From Streptomyces sp. NBC_00102 (GTDB taxonomy: Bacteria; Actinomycetota; Actinomycetes; Streptomycetales; Streptomycetaceae), in NCBI RefSeq assembly GCF_026343115.1, contig NZ_JAPEMC010000001.1, forward strand, positions 1,736,001 through 1,800,000: a stretch of 64,000 nucleotides of DNA, given 5' to 3'. Both the position numbers and the translations under genes were made by a program. Below the pieces are notes generated by a model. The model made no database searches. It was not told the origin of the DNA and saw only the letters and a list, made by a program, of their open reading frames with translations. Shown one piece after another: positions 24,023 to 32,543 of this stretch. How positions within the stretch are numbered: the first letter of the stretch is position 1; the number at the start of each line of letters is the position of its first letter.

Positions 24023-25023
24023 TTGGCGTACGCCTTCGTGTAGAGGTCGCCCTCGTAGTACGTGTCCGACTTCGGCACGGTCTTGAGCTGGCCGGTGGAG
24101 ACGAAGAACTCGCCGAGGCCGTCCAGCCAGGAGGCGACGGTCCCGTCACCGGTCTTCGCGACCAGGTCCGCGGTGGTCATCGTCTTCACGTTGGCGGCGT
24201 CGGCGGCGACCTTGGCGCGGTCGACCTTCAGCAGCTTCGCGGCGGCGTCGATCGCCTCCTCGGGGTGGGCGGCCCGGTAGTCGTTGGCCTGCTGGAGGAC
24301 CTTGACGACCTTGGTGGTGAGGCCCTTGTCGGTCTTGGTGCCCGAGACGAACGCGGTGGGGAACGCCTTGTCGGAGAAGTCCTTGGTGGAGCCGACCTCG
24401 TTGAGGCCGGGCTTCTTCGCCTTGATGGAGTCGATGAGCGGGTACCAGAGGCCGGCGCCGTCGATCTGCCCGGAGACGAAGGCGGAGACGACGGTGGCCG
24501 GGTCCATCGGGACCTTCGTGATGTCCTCCGGCTTCATCCCGGCCTTCTGGAGCGCCAGGTTGAGGACCATCTCGCCGGAAGTGCCGGCCGGGACGCCGAC
24601 CTTCTTGCCCTTGAGGTCCTGGATGGTCTTGATGCCGGGCTGGGCGATGACCCGGTCCGCGTAGGCGAGGGTGTTCACGGCGACGACCTTGGCCTTGCCG
24701 GTGGCGGGCAGCCACATCGCGCCGGGGCCTATGTAGCCGAAGTCGAGGGAGCCGCCGCCGAGCGCCTGGATCTGCAGCGGGCCGTTGGTGAAGACGCTGT
24801 ACTGGGGCGAGAGCCCCTCCTTCTTCCACAGGCCCTGCTGGTCGGCGATGGCGAGCAGGCTGGCGCCGTTGTAGTCGCTGATGTACCCGAAGCGCACCTT
24901 GGCGGTTCCGCCGGCGGCGGAGGCGGAACCATCGGCGGAGGAGCCGTCGGAGCAGCCGGTGACGGAGAGTGCCAGGACGGACACGGTGGCGGCGGCCGTG
25001 AGGGCGCGCTGGGAGAGACTCAT
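24019..25023 (-). CDS. ABC transporter substrate-binding lipoprotein, TauA/SsuA/NMT1-like
   Basis: A 334-residue periplasmic-binding-fold type II lipoprotein of the sulfonate/nitrate/taurine group. The N-terminus has a signal with lipobox SVTGC (Cys near residue 24). The mature protein shows VRFGYISDYNGASLLAIADQ, then GALDFGYIGPG-like LDFGYIGPGAM, DLKGKKVGVPAGT and DGAGLWYPL, all typical of TauA/SsuA/ThiY relatives. It is the capture component for the importer encoded by the two upstream genes, 58 bp after the ATPase gene. An AAGGA ribosome site precedes the ATG. Coupling to a sulfatase supports an organosulfur ligand, which is an inference. Confidence 0.92.
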   Translation of the reverse strand: MSLSQRALTAAATVSVLALSVTGCSDGSSADGSASAAGGTAKVRFGYISDYNGASLLAIADQQGLWKKEGLSPQYSVFTNGPLQIQALGGGSLDFGYIGPGAMWLPATGKAKVVAVNTLAYADRVIAQPGIKTIQDLKGKKVGVPAGTSGEMVLNLALQKAGMKPEDITKVPMDPATVVSAFVSGQIDGAGLWYPLIDSIKAKKPGLNEVGSTKDFSDKAFPTAFVSGTKTDKGLTTKVVKVLQQANDYRAAHPEEAIDAAAKLLKVDRAKVAADAANVKTMTTADLVAKTGDGTVASWLDGLGEFFVSTGQLKTVPKSDTYYEGDLYTKAYAK

Positions 25024-25081
25024 GGCGGAACGATCCTTCGGTGGGTGTGGGTGAGGGGGCGGAGAAGGTGCGGCAGACCGG

Positions 25082-25852
25082 TCAGGCCGCTGCGGGCTGG
25101 TGGTAGACGGCCTGCCAGACGGCGTTGCGGATGTCGGCGAACTCCGGTGAGAGCCGGACCGCTTCGGTGCGCGGGTAGGGCAGGTCGACGTCGATGACCC
25201 GGTGGACTCGGCCCGGCCGGGCGGCCATCACGATGACGCGTCCGGCCAGGTACACGGCCTCGTCCACGTCGTGCGTGATGAAGAGGACGGTCCGCCGGTC
25301 GCGGCTCCAGGTGTCCAGCAGCTGGTCCTGGAGCTGTACCCGGGTCAGCGCGTCCAGCGCGCCGAACGGCTCGTCCATCAGCAGGACTTGCGGGTCGACG
25401 GCGTAGGCGCGGGCGATGGCGCAGCGCTGCTTCATGCCGCCGGAGAGCGTCTTGGGCAGGGCGTCCGCGAAGTCGCCGAGGCCGACGAGTTCGATGGCCC
25501 GCTGGGCCCGGGCCTTGCGCTCGGCCGCCGGTACGGAGGCGAGCTTGAGCCCGAACTCGACGTTGCCGCGCACGGTCAGCCAGGGGAAGAGGGCGTACTG
25601 CTGGAAGATCACGCCACGTTCGGGGCCGGGGCCGGTGACCGGCTTCCCGTCGACCAGGACGGTGCCGGAGGTGGGTTCGGCGAGTCCGGCGGCGAGGTTC
25701 AGCAGGGTGGACTTCCCGCAGCCGGAGGGGCCGACGACGGTGACGAACTCCTCGTCGCCGATGTCCAGCGACACGTCGTCGAGCGCGGTGAAGACCGTGT
25801 TCTTGACGGGGTAGGTCCGGGAGACCCCACGGAAGGAGATCTTGGCGTTCAT
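25082..25852 (-). CDS. ABC transporter ATP-binding protein, SsuB/TauB-like
   Basis: A 256-residue ATPase subunit of the importer. The Walker A motif is GPSGCGKST, the Q-loop lies in [10 protein letters not shown], the signature is LSGGMKQR, Walker B is [13 protein letters not shown] and the H-loop is [10 protein letters not shown]. The C-terminus ([18 protein letters not shown]) is the usual tail of the nitrate/sulfonate/taurine ATPase family. Its ATG overlaps the permease stop (ATGA). Together with the permease and the binding protein at 24019 it completes a transporter. Confidence 0.94.
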   Translation of the reverse strand: MNAKISFRGVSRTYPVKNTVFTALDDVSLDIGDEEFVTVVGPSGCGKSTLLNLAAGLAEPTSGTVLVDGKPVTGPGPERGVIFQQYALFPWLTVRGNVEFGLKLASVPAAERKARAQRAIELVGLGDFADALPKTLSGGMKQRCAIARAYAVDPQVLLMDEPFGALDALTRVQLQDQLLDTWSRDRRTVLFITHDVDEAVYLAGRVIVMAARPGRVHRVIDVDLPYPRTEAVRLSPEFADIRNAVWQAVYHQPAAA

Positions 25853-26706
25853 CGGGTTTCCTGCCAGTGGGTGAGGCGTCGTTCGGCGACGAGGAGCAGC
25901 CGGTCCATCAGCAGGCCGAGCACTCCGATGGAGATCAGCCCGACGAAGATGGTGGGGAGGTCGTAGTAGAGCTGGGCCTGCTGCATGCGGAAGCCCAGGC
26001 CCTCGGGGGCGGCGATGAGTTCGGCGGCGACCAGGGTTCCCCAGGCCGAGCCGAGGCCGATCCGCATGCCGACGAGGATGAACGGCGCGGACGCGGGGAC
26101 GACGACCTTGAGGAAGATCGTCCCGTCCTTCGCGCCGAGCACCCGTGCCGCGTCGATCAGGGTGCGGTCGACCCCGACGACGCCCTGGAAGGCGGCCAGC
26201 ACGCTGGAGAGGAAGGCGGCGAGGAAGATCACGAAGATCTTGGGCGTCTCGCCGATACCCATCAGCACGATGGTCAGCGGGATCAGGGCCAGCGGCGGGA
26301 CGGTGCGGAAGAACTGGACGTACGGCTCCAGCAGGCCCCGGGCCACCGGGTACCAGCCCATCAGGAACCCGACCGGTACGGCGGCCAGGGTGCCCAGCGC
26401 GAAGCCGGTCAGCACCCGGCGCACGCTGGCGAGGGCGTCGTCGGCGAGGGTGCCGTCGGCGATCATGTCGCCCGCCCGGGAGACGACCGCGCCGGGGCCG
26501 GGCAGCACGTCGTAACCGAGCGGGTTCAGCAGCGCCCAGACGCCGAGTCCCACGGCGAGCGCGATCAGGTTGAGCCCGAGCGAGGAGAGCAGGGCCCGCG
26601 GGGAGCGCCTGCCGGTCCGGGCCGTCCGGCCGTCGCCGGGCGGGGCGGACGCGGGGGTCTCGGGGGCGGGGGCTTCCTTGACCAGGGGCCGGGAGGGGGA
26701 TGTCAT
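25849..26706 (-). CDS. ABC transporter permease, SsuC/TauC-like
   Basis: A 285-residue inner-membrane subunit. A Pro/Ala-rich cytoplasmic tail of about 35 residues precedes six hydrophobic segments. The EAA-loop that docks the ATPase is visible around [23 protein letters not shown], followed by [21 protein letters not shown]. Both its start (with the ROK gene) and its stop (with the ATPase gene) lie in ATGA overlaps. The family handles sulfonates, taurine, nitrate or aromatic sulfonates. Confidence 0.93.
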   Translation of the reverse strand: MTSPSRPLVKEAPAPETPASAPPGDGRTARTGRRSPRALLSSLGLNLIALAVGLGVWALLNPLGYDVLPGPGAVVSRAGDMIADGTLADDALASVRRVLTGFALGTLAAVPVGFLMGWYPVARGLLEPYVQFFRTVPPLALIPLTIVLMGIGETPKIFVIFLAAFLSSVLAAFQGVVGVDRTLIDAARVLGAKDGTIFLKVVVPASAPFILVGMRIGLGSAWGTLVAAELIAAPEGLGFRMQQAQLYYDLPTIFVGLISIGVLGLLMDRLLLVAERRLTHWQETR

Positions 26707-27968
26707 GCGTCGTCCTCGGGGAGTGCCGGGCCCGGGTAGCGGGCGAGCAGCGGCGATTCGTGCAGGGCCAGGGCGACGCCGCCGTGCGCGCCGCCCGCTT
26801 CGCCGAGCGCGGCGGGGCGCAGCGTCACGCGGTCCCGGGCGAGCGGCAGGACGTGGGCGTCGAGCGCCTCGGCGACCGGGCCGAGCAGGGCCTCCCCCGC
26901 CTCGGCGAGTTCACCGCCGAGCACGATCGTGCCGGGACCGAGGGCGCCCACGACGGAGGCGAGTACGGTCCCGACGAAGGTCCCCGCCGTGCGCAGCACC
27001 TCCTGGGCGGTCTGGTCGCCGGCCTCCAGCGCGGCGAGGAAGGCGGCGAAGTCCGTGGCGTCGCCGCCCCGTTCGCGGTACGCGGCGAGTACGGCTCCGA
27101 CGGATGCGACGGTCTCCAGGCATCCGGTGCCGCCGCATTCGCAGGGGCCGCCCGCCGGGTCGGCGGTGATGTGGCCGAGTTCGCCGGCGAGCCCGTCGAC
27201 GCCCCGGTGCAGGGCGCCGTTGACGACGAGGCCGCCGCCGACACCGTGCGAGAGCCGCAGGTAGAGCACGTCGGGGCTGCCGGCGGCGGCGCCCCAGGTG
27301 GCCTCCGCGAGGGCGGCGAGGCGGGTGTTGTTGTCGATGAGCACGGGGGCGCCGAAGCGGCTGGTCAGCAGCTCCACGAGGTCGGAGAGCGCGCCCCCGT
27401 GGCCGCCGCCGGGCCGGGTGATCCCGTGGCCGTGCGTCGTGCGTCCGGCCTCGGTCCCGGCCTCCGTCTCCGTACGGCGCACCGGCCCGACGACGCCCAC
27501 GCCGACCGCCCCGGTGGTGCCGAGGGCGGAGAGTCGCAGCGCTCCTCCGGCCAGCGAGGCGACCAGCTTCTCGGCGAGGTCGACGCGGCCCTCCCAGGGG
27601 AGGTCCGGCGGGTGCGGGAGGCTGGCCGAACCGATCATTTCGTGCGCGACGTTGGCGGCGGCCACATGGACCGAGCGGCGTGCGAAGTCGATGCCGAGCG
27701 CCTGCCCGGCGGCCGGGTCCAGGGTCAGGTGCTCGACGGGCCGGCCGCGTTTGCGCGGCCCGGGGTCGGCCGCGCCCGGGACCACCGCGCCGCCCGCGAC
27801 GAGGGTCGCCACGATGTCGTACAGCGTGGTGCGCGAGAGCCCCGAGAGCCGCCCCAGCTCGGCGCGGCTCAACTGCCCGTGCCGGCGCAGCAGGCCGAGC
27901 ACGCGCTCTTCGTGACCCCGCCTCAGCTGCGCGAGGGGACCTCTGTGGGAGTGCATGGCCCCCAGCAT
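26703..27968 (-). CDS. ROK family transcriptional regulator
   Basis: A 421-residue repressor-like protein with an N-terminal winged helix ([24 protein letters not shown]) and a C-terminal ROK sugar-kinase-like domain. The ROK zinc motif is intact ([12 protein letters not shown]). The sugar-binding region ([18 protein letters not shown]) and the glycine-rich phosphate loop are recognisable. As first gene of the coupled operon it is the likely local regulator, sensing a sugar, which fits GH43/sulfatase genes downstream. Two ATG starts are possible, 27968 and 27956; neither has a strong ribosome site. Confidence 0.9.
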   Translation of the reverse strand: MLGAMHSHRGPLAQLRRGHEERVLGLLRRHGQLSRAELGRLSGLSRTTLYDIVATLVAGGAVVPGAADPGPRKRGRPVEHLTLDPAAGQALGIDFARRSVHVAAANVAHEMIGSASLPHPPDLPWEGRVDLAEKLVASLAGGALRLSALGTTGAVGVGVVGPVRRTETEAGTEAGRTTHGHGITRPGGGHGGALSDLVELLTSRFGAPVLIDNNTRLAALAEATWGAAAGSPDVLYLRLSHGVGGGLVVNGALHRGVDGLAGELGHITADPAGGPCECGGTGCLETVASVGAVLAAYRERGGDATDFAAFLAALEAGDQTAQEVLRTAGTFVGTVLASVVGALGPGTIVLGGELAEAGEALLGPVAEALDAHVLPLARDRVTLRPAALGEAGGAHGGVALALHESPLLARYPGPALPEDDA

Positions 27969-28102
27969 GAGGAGGCCGGAATTTTTTCGTCAACCTCCCG
28001 GAAAAATGTTCATGCTGCCGCAATGCGGCGCCGCGTGCTTCCCCCGACGCGGGGCGTCGCGGACCCGGTCAGGATCCGCCGGACACGCTCTACGCTCGGG
28101 CC

Positions 28103-28387
28103 ATGACGACTACGCACACCTACGACGTCTCGGTCGAGTGGACGGGCAACCTCGGTTCGGGCACGGACGGTTACGCGTCCTTCAGCCGCGACCACGAGAT
28201 CCTCGCCGACGGCAAGGACGGGATCGCGGCCTCGTCCGATCCGGCGTTCCGCGGCAACCCTTCCCGCTGGAACATGGTGGAGAAGGCCCGCGCCCTGCAC
28301 GGCGACGTCCCCGCGCTCTGCTTCATCGCCCGCTCGGTGAACTTCCCCGTCACCCACGAGCCCGTCGTCCACGTCCAGGAGGACTGA
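28103..28387 (+). CDS. OsmC-like protein with in-frame internal deletion
   Basis: A 94-residue frame that matches both ends of the OsmC family but not its middle. The first 56 residues (THTYDVSVEWTGNLGSG to AFRGNPSRWN) are the N-terminal strands and dimer arm of a 150-160-residue OsmC protein. They are followed directly by EKARALHGDVPALCFIARSV and NFPVTHEPVVHV, the normal C-terminal helix and strand. The central segment, which normally begins with PEELL and carries one of the two redox cysteines plus the adjacent strands (about 60 residues), is absent. Only the second cysteine (ALCFIA) remains, so peroxidase activity is unlikely. The frame is uninterrupted. It is either a fixed deletion allele (a cryptic pseudogene) or a reduced non-catalytic protein. 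The comparison is from memory of the family. Confidence 0.7.
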   Translation: MTTTHTYDVSVEWTGNLGSGTDGYASFSRDHEILADGKDGIAASSDPAFRGNPSRWNMVEKARALHGDVPALCFIARSVNFPVTHEPVVHVQED

Positions 28388-28420
28388 GCGGCCCGCGCCC
28401 CTGAGGTACCGCGGGCCGCT
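28387..28420. terminator. Bidirectional terminator between the OsmC-like and DUF5682 genes
   Basis: An 11-bp perfect stem AGCGGCCCGCG/CGCGGGCCGCT (28387-28397 with 28410-28420) with a 12-nt loop. It fills the 42-bp gap between two converging genes. Confidence 0.7.
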
Positions 28421-28429
28421 CCGGCCGTG

Positions 28430-31330
28430 TCACGCCCCCACGAGCAGCGCCTCCAGCGCACCGGCCGGCTCCGGGTGACGGGCGAGGAGCGCGGCGCCCG
28501 CCGGGGCGGGGTCCGCCACCGTCCACGTACCGTCGCAGCCGAGCAGCGCGGCGACCGCGTCGCAGCTCTCCGGGTGCGCGGCGAGCAGGGCGGCACCGGT
28601 ACGCGCGCCGGTACCGGCTCCGGGGCGCCGGGGCGCCCCCGCCGCCGGGTCCGGCGACTCGCGCCACGGCGGTACGAAAGTGTCCAGCGCGTCCAGCCGG
28701 CCGGGAAAGATCCGTCCGGCCTCCCGGATCAGCAGCGGGGCGAGGTCGGCGCCCTCGGCCCGCAGGGTGGTGATGAGCGTCGGCAGCCAGGGCAGCAGCA
28801 CCCGGTCCGGCAGGCGCGCGAAGGCGTTCGACACGGCCTCCACCACGAAGTCGGCGAGTTGCGGCACCGGCTCCAGGGCGTGCAGGAATCCGCTGAGGTA
28901 GCGCGGATAGGCGGGCACCACCAGGGGGTTGCCGAGCAGCCCGTCGCAGCGTTCGCGCAGTTCCTCCCGGGAGAGCTGTCCGAGGTGGGTACGGGCCGCC
29001 CACAGCAGGGCCACCCGGGCGGGATCCTCGGGGTGCGCCTGGGCGAGGGCCAGCTCCAGCTGGGTCCGGTCGCAGCCGAGCGAGAGCGCCAGCCCCTCCA
29101 TGGAGAAGAGGAAGCCGAGCGTGGCGGCGACCTGGCGGCCGGTGGCGTCCTCGTCGTGGAACGCGGTCGGCAGCAGGGTGCAGTAGTGCGCGTAACCGGC
29201 CTTGACGAAGGACTCGATCCACGGCGGCAGCACCGGTTCACTGGTGCGGTAGTACGCCAGCAGCCGGCGTATCCGGCTCAGCACCTCGGGGGCGCCGTCC
29301 ACGCCGCGCTCGCCGGTGAGCACCTCCAGGGCGCGGGCGCCGAGTTCGGCGGCGAGGCGGCCGCCGCGCAGGTGGAGCGTGGCGTCCTCCACCGCCCCGA
29401 GCACGATCGCGGCGGTCGCCCGCGGGTCGTACGCGGCCTTCCGCAGCCGCTGTTCCAGGACCTGTTCGATGGTGACGCCCTCGTACCCCAGCTCGATCAG
29501 GGCGCGTTGGTTGGTGCCGAGGGCGAGGTCCCAGGACTCCTGGATGGAGCGCTCGCCGAGCCGCCGCTCGCCCATGATGGGCCGGGCGGTGTCCTGGGGC
29601 ATCAGCCGGCGCAGCATCCAGAGCACGTCGGAGCAGCGCTCCAGCTCGGGTCGGGAGGCCATGTCGAGCAGGGCCCGGCGCACCCCGCGCTGCTGGAGGT
29701 CGAGTCCCAGCGGGGCCAGCCGGTCGTGGACGTCGCGGGCGAGCGGCGGCAGCGAGTCGTACCCGACCCGGCCGATCCGGTCGCCGCCCATCATGATCTC
29801 CACGAGCCGGCGCACGTCCCGGCGCCCGGGGACGGCGTCCTTCTCGATGCAGGTGACGGCCGCGTCCTGGAAGTCGTACGGGGTGGGGCGGGCCCGGTCG
29901 CGCATCCCGGCCAGCAGGATCGAGGTCTCGAAGACGGCGATGGCGTCGGCGGTGGAGGCGAGGTAACCGTTGCGGCGGGCGGCGCGCACGATCTCCACGG
30001 ACCAGCCGAGGAGTTCGGCCTCGTCCAGGCCGTCGAGTACGGGCGGCAACCGCAGGAATCCGGAGAGCCGGTCGGGGGCCGTGTCCGGCGCCGCGGCGGG
30101 TGCGGGAGCCTTGGGGGCGGCTTGCGCGGATCGCTTCGCGGCTTGCGCGGCCTTCTTCGCGCCCGCCTGGCCGGCCAGGCGGTAGGGCTTCACCCGGGTG
30201 CGCTTGAGGTTCTTCGTCCACTGGGTCGCGGCGATCGACACCGACCCCGGGGCGAGGCCGAACTGCGCCTCGATGGCCGTGTGGCTGGAGGGGATCAGGC
30301 CGTAGCTCCAGACGCTGGCGCTCGGCGGGCTGATCCCGAAGCCGTCGGCGCCCGCGACACCGAACTCGGCGACCCGGCTGGCCGCGTGGAACGCGCCGCA
30401 GACGTAGATGCAGTCGGCGGGGTCGGTGCCGGTCTCGGCCAGGTGCGCCCGCATCCGGGTCCACATGTACCGCTCGCGGTCCTCGTCCACGCGCGTACGC
30501 CGCGCGTCCTCGGGCGCGAGGCGCCGGAACAGGCTGCCGATCAGCAGCATGACCTGCCGGTACGTGTCGTGGTCGGCGTCGCCGAGCGGGAGTTCGACGT
30601 ACTGGTGCCACCATTCCGACCAGTGCCGCACCCGCCCGTGGTGCAGCAGGTGCTCCTCCAGTTCGGCGAAGCGCGGGCGCAGGTCGCCGATCTCCACGCC
30701 GACCGCGTCACCGTGCAGCGCGGCCTCCTCGTCGGGGGAAGCGGGGGAAGCGGCGGAAGCGGCGGCGGGCGCCGGGGACATGTCCTCGCTCCCGTCCTCC
30801 TCGTCGCGCGTCTGCCACTGGAAGACGTGGTCCGACGACCGGTCCACGAGGACGAGTTCGACGCCCGGGGTGTCCAGCGCGTAGGCGATGGCCTGGTACT
30901 CGGCGGACGCCTCCGTGATCGGCGCGACCACCGAGAGCGGGGCCCATGCGGCGGGGAAGCCCTCGACCTCGCTCGCGAAGGCCTGCACCGCCACCGGGAG
31001 CCGGCAGTTGCGCAGCTCGGTGAGGAGCGGCGCCATGTCCTCGCACAGCTCCAGGTAGACGACCTTCGGCTGCTTCTCGCGCAGCCGGCGCGCCATCGCG
31101 GTCGCCGAGGCGGGCGAGTGGTGACAGACCGGGAAGATCTCCAGCGGCTCGCGCACCGCGCGGTCCACGTCGTCGACGAGCCCGAGGAGGATGCCCTCCA
31201 GGGCGTCCGGCCCGTCCGCGAAGGCCGTGGCGGCCTCCTTCAACTGGCCCCGCAGCGCGTCGAAACCGGCGTTCCCCCGCTGCCCGGCCGCCGTCTCCGG
31301 CACGGTGTTCCCCTCCCTCGTCCCGTACAT
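28430..31330 (-). CDS. DUF5682 family protein
   Basis: A large cytoplasmic protein of about 966 residues, last gene of the SWIM/VWA/AAA cassette. The N-terminal domain has the conserved core FPVCHHSPASATAMARRL, then KVVYLELCEDMAPLL, characteristic of DUF5682 and faintly like erythromycin-esterase/TraB-type folds. An Ala/Lys/Pro-rich linker follows (around 30060-30180), then a long alpha-helical C-terminal half. The open frame extends to GTG 31375, which overlaps the AAA stop (GTGA). However, ATG 31330 has a GAGGTGA ribosome site and is preferred. The function is unknown. In this genomic context the family is thought to work with MoxR/VWA pairs. Confidence 0.85.
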   Translation of the reverse strand: MYGTREGNTVPETAAGQRGNAGFDALRGQLKEAATAFADGPDALEGILLGLVDDVDRAVREPLEIFPVCHHSPASATAMARRLREKQPKVVYLELCEDMAPLLTELRNCRLPVAVQAFASEVEGFPAAWAPLSVVAPITEASAEYQAIAYALDTPGVELVLVDRSSDHVFQWQTRDEEDGSEDMSPAPAAASAASPASPDEEAALHGDAVGVEIGDLRPRFAELEEHLLHHGRVRHWSEWWHQYVELPLGDADHDTYRQVMLLIGSLFRRLAPEDARRTRVDEDRERYMWTRMRAHLAETGTDPADCIYVCGAFHAASRVAEFGVAGADGFGISPPSASVWSYGLIPSSHTAIEAQFGLAPGSVSIAATQWTKNLKRTRVKPYRLAGQAGAKKAAQAAKRSAQAAPKAPAPAAAPDTAPDRLSGFLRLPPVLDGLDEAELLGWSVEIVRAARRNGYLASTADAIAVFETSILLAGMRDRARPTPYDFQDAAVTCIEKDAVPGRRDVRRLVEIMMGGDRIGRVGYDSLPPLARDVHDRLAPLGLDLQQRGVRRALLDMASRPELERCSDVLWMLRRLMPQDTARPIMGERRLGERSIQESWDLALGTNQRALIELGYEGVTIEQVLEQRLRKAAYDPRATAAIVLGAVEDATLHLRGGRLAAELGARALEVLTGERGVDGAPEVLSRIRRLLAYYRTSEPVLPPWIESFVKAGYAHYCTLLPTAFHDEDATGRQVAATLGFLFSMEGLALSLGCDRTQLELALAQAHPEDPARVALLWAARTHLGQLSREELRERCDGLLGNPLVVPAYPRYLSGFLHALEPVPQLADFVVEAVSNAFARLPDRVLLPWLPTLITTLRAEGADLAPLLIREAGRIFPGRLDALDTFVPPWRESPDPAAGAPRRPGAGTGARTGAALLAAHPESCDAVAALLGCDGTWTVADPAPAGAALLARHPEPAGALEALLVGA

Positions 31331-31371
31331 CCTGGTCACCTCGCCCGCCTCCGGAACTCCGGTCGCTCGCG

Positions 31372-32496
31372 TCACGAGAGGGTGGCGATCGCGTCCCGGC
31401 CGCCCTCCAGGAACTCGGGCCAGGCGCCGCCCTCCTCCTTGCCGCGCGGCTCCACGACCCCGTGCAGGTACTTGTTGAGGATGGCTAGGTCCTCGGGCTC
31501 CCGCCGGACCAGCGATCCCACGAGCGAGGAGGCGAGGGTACGGGCGGTGAGTTCCCGCTCCCCGAAGAAGTTGCTGTGCAGGATGGCGTCCTCCAGCACG
31601 CCGATCTGCTCGGCGCTGGAGAGCGCGGACTCCAGCTTCTCGTCGTCGCTGCCCGCCGCCGCGGCGGTGGCGCGCAGGTCGGCGAAGCTCTGCAGCAGCA
31701 CGTCCAGCAGCGTCGGCGGCACGTCCAGCTCGATCCGGTGGCGGCGCAGGAGTTCCTCGGTGCGGAAGCGGACGATCTCGGCCTCGCTCTTCTTGTTCGT
31801 CACCACCGGGATGCGGACGAAGTTGAAGCGGCGCTTGAGCGCGGACGAGAGGTCGTTGACGCCCCGGTCGCGGCTGTTGGCGGTGGCGATGACCGAGAAT
31901 CCGGGCTTGGCGAAGACGATGTTGTCGCCGTCGCCGCCGCTCTCCAGTTCGGGGACGGAGACGTACTTCTCCGAGAGGATGGAGATCAGCGCGTCCTGGA
32001 CGTCGCTGGTGGAGCGGGTGAGTTCCTCGAAGCGGCCGATGGTGCCGGTCTCCATCGCGGTCATGATCGGCGAGGGGATCATCGACTCCCGGGACTGGCC
32101 CTTGGCTATCACCATGGAGACGTTCCAGGAGTACTTGATGTGATCCTCGGTGGTGCCGGCCGTACCCTGCACCACCAGCGTGGAGTTGCGGCTGATGGCG
32201 GCGGACAGCAGCTCGGCCAGCCAGCTCTTGCCGGTACCCGGGTCACCGATCAGCAGCAGCCCGCGGTCGGAGGCGAGGGTGACGATGGAACGCTCCACGA
32301 AACTGCGGTCGCCGAACCACTTCTGGGCGATCTCGCGGTCGATGCCGTCGGCACGTTCGGAGCCCAGGATGAACAGGCGGACCATCTTCGGCGACAGGCG
32401 CCAGGAGAACGGCTTGGGGCCGTCGTCCACCGATTCCAGCCAGTCCAGCTCCTCGGCGTACTTGATCTCGGCGGGGGCGCGCAGCAGGTCGGACAT
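31372..32496 (-). CDS. MoxR-type AAA+ ATPase
   Basis: A 374-residue ATPase. Walker A is GDPGTGKSWL and Walker B/sensor 1 lie in the region GRFEELTRSTSDVQDALISI and FSVIATANSRDRG; an arginine-finger candidate is in SALKRRFNFVRIP. MoxR-like ATPases act with VWA-domain adaptors to remodel or activate target proteins, and the neighbouring gene encodes exactly such a VWA protein. The gap to the VWA gene is 47 bp, and the stop abuts the DUF5682 frame. The target is unknown. Confidence 0.92.
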   Translation of the reverse strand: MSDLLRAPAEIKYAEELDWLESVDDGPKPFSWRLSPKMVRLFILGSERADGIDREIAQKWFGDRSFVERSIVTLASDRGLLLIGDPGTGKSWLAELLSAAISRNSTLVVQGTAGTTEDHIKYSWNVSMVIAKGQSRESMIPSPIMTAMETGTIGRFEELTRSTSDVQDALISILSEKYVSVPELESGGDGDNIVFAKPGFSVIATANSRDRGVNDLSSALKRRFNFVRIPVVTNKKSEAEIVRFRTEELLRRHRIELDVPPTLLDVLLQSFADLRATAAAAGSDDEKLESALSSAEQIGVLEDAILHSNFFGERELTARTLASSLVGSLVRREPEDLAILNKYLHGVVEPRGKEEGGAWPEFLEGGRDAIATLS

Positions 32497-32543
32497 GTCG
32501 GGCCTTTCGGGGATCGGGAGGGAGCCGGGCGGGAAGCGCGTGC

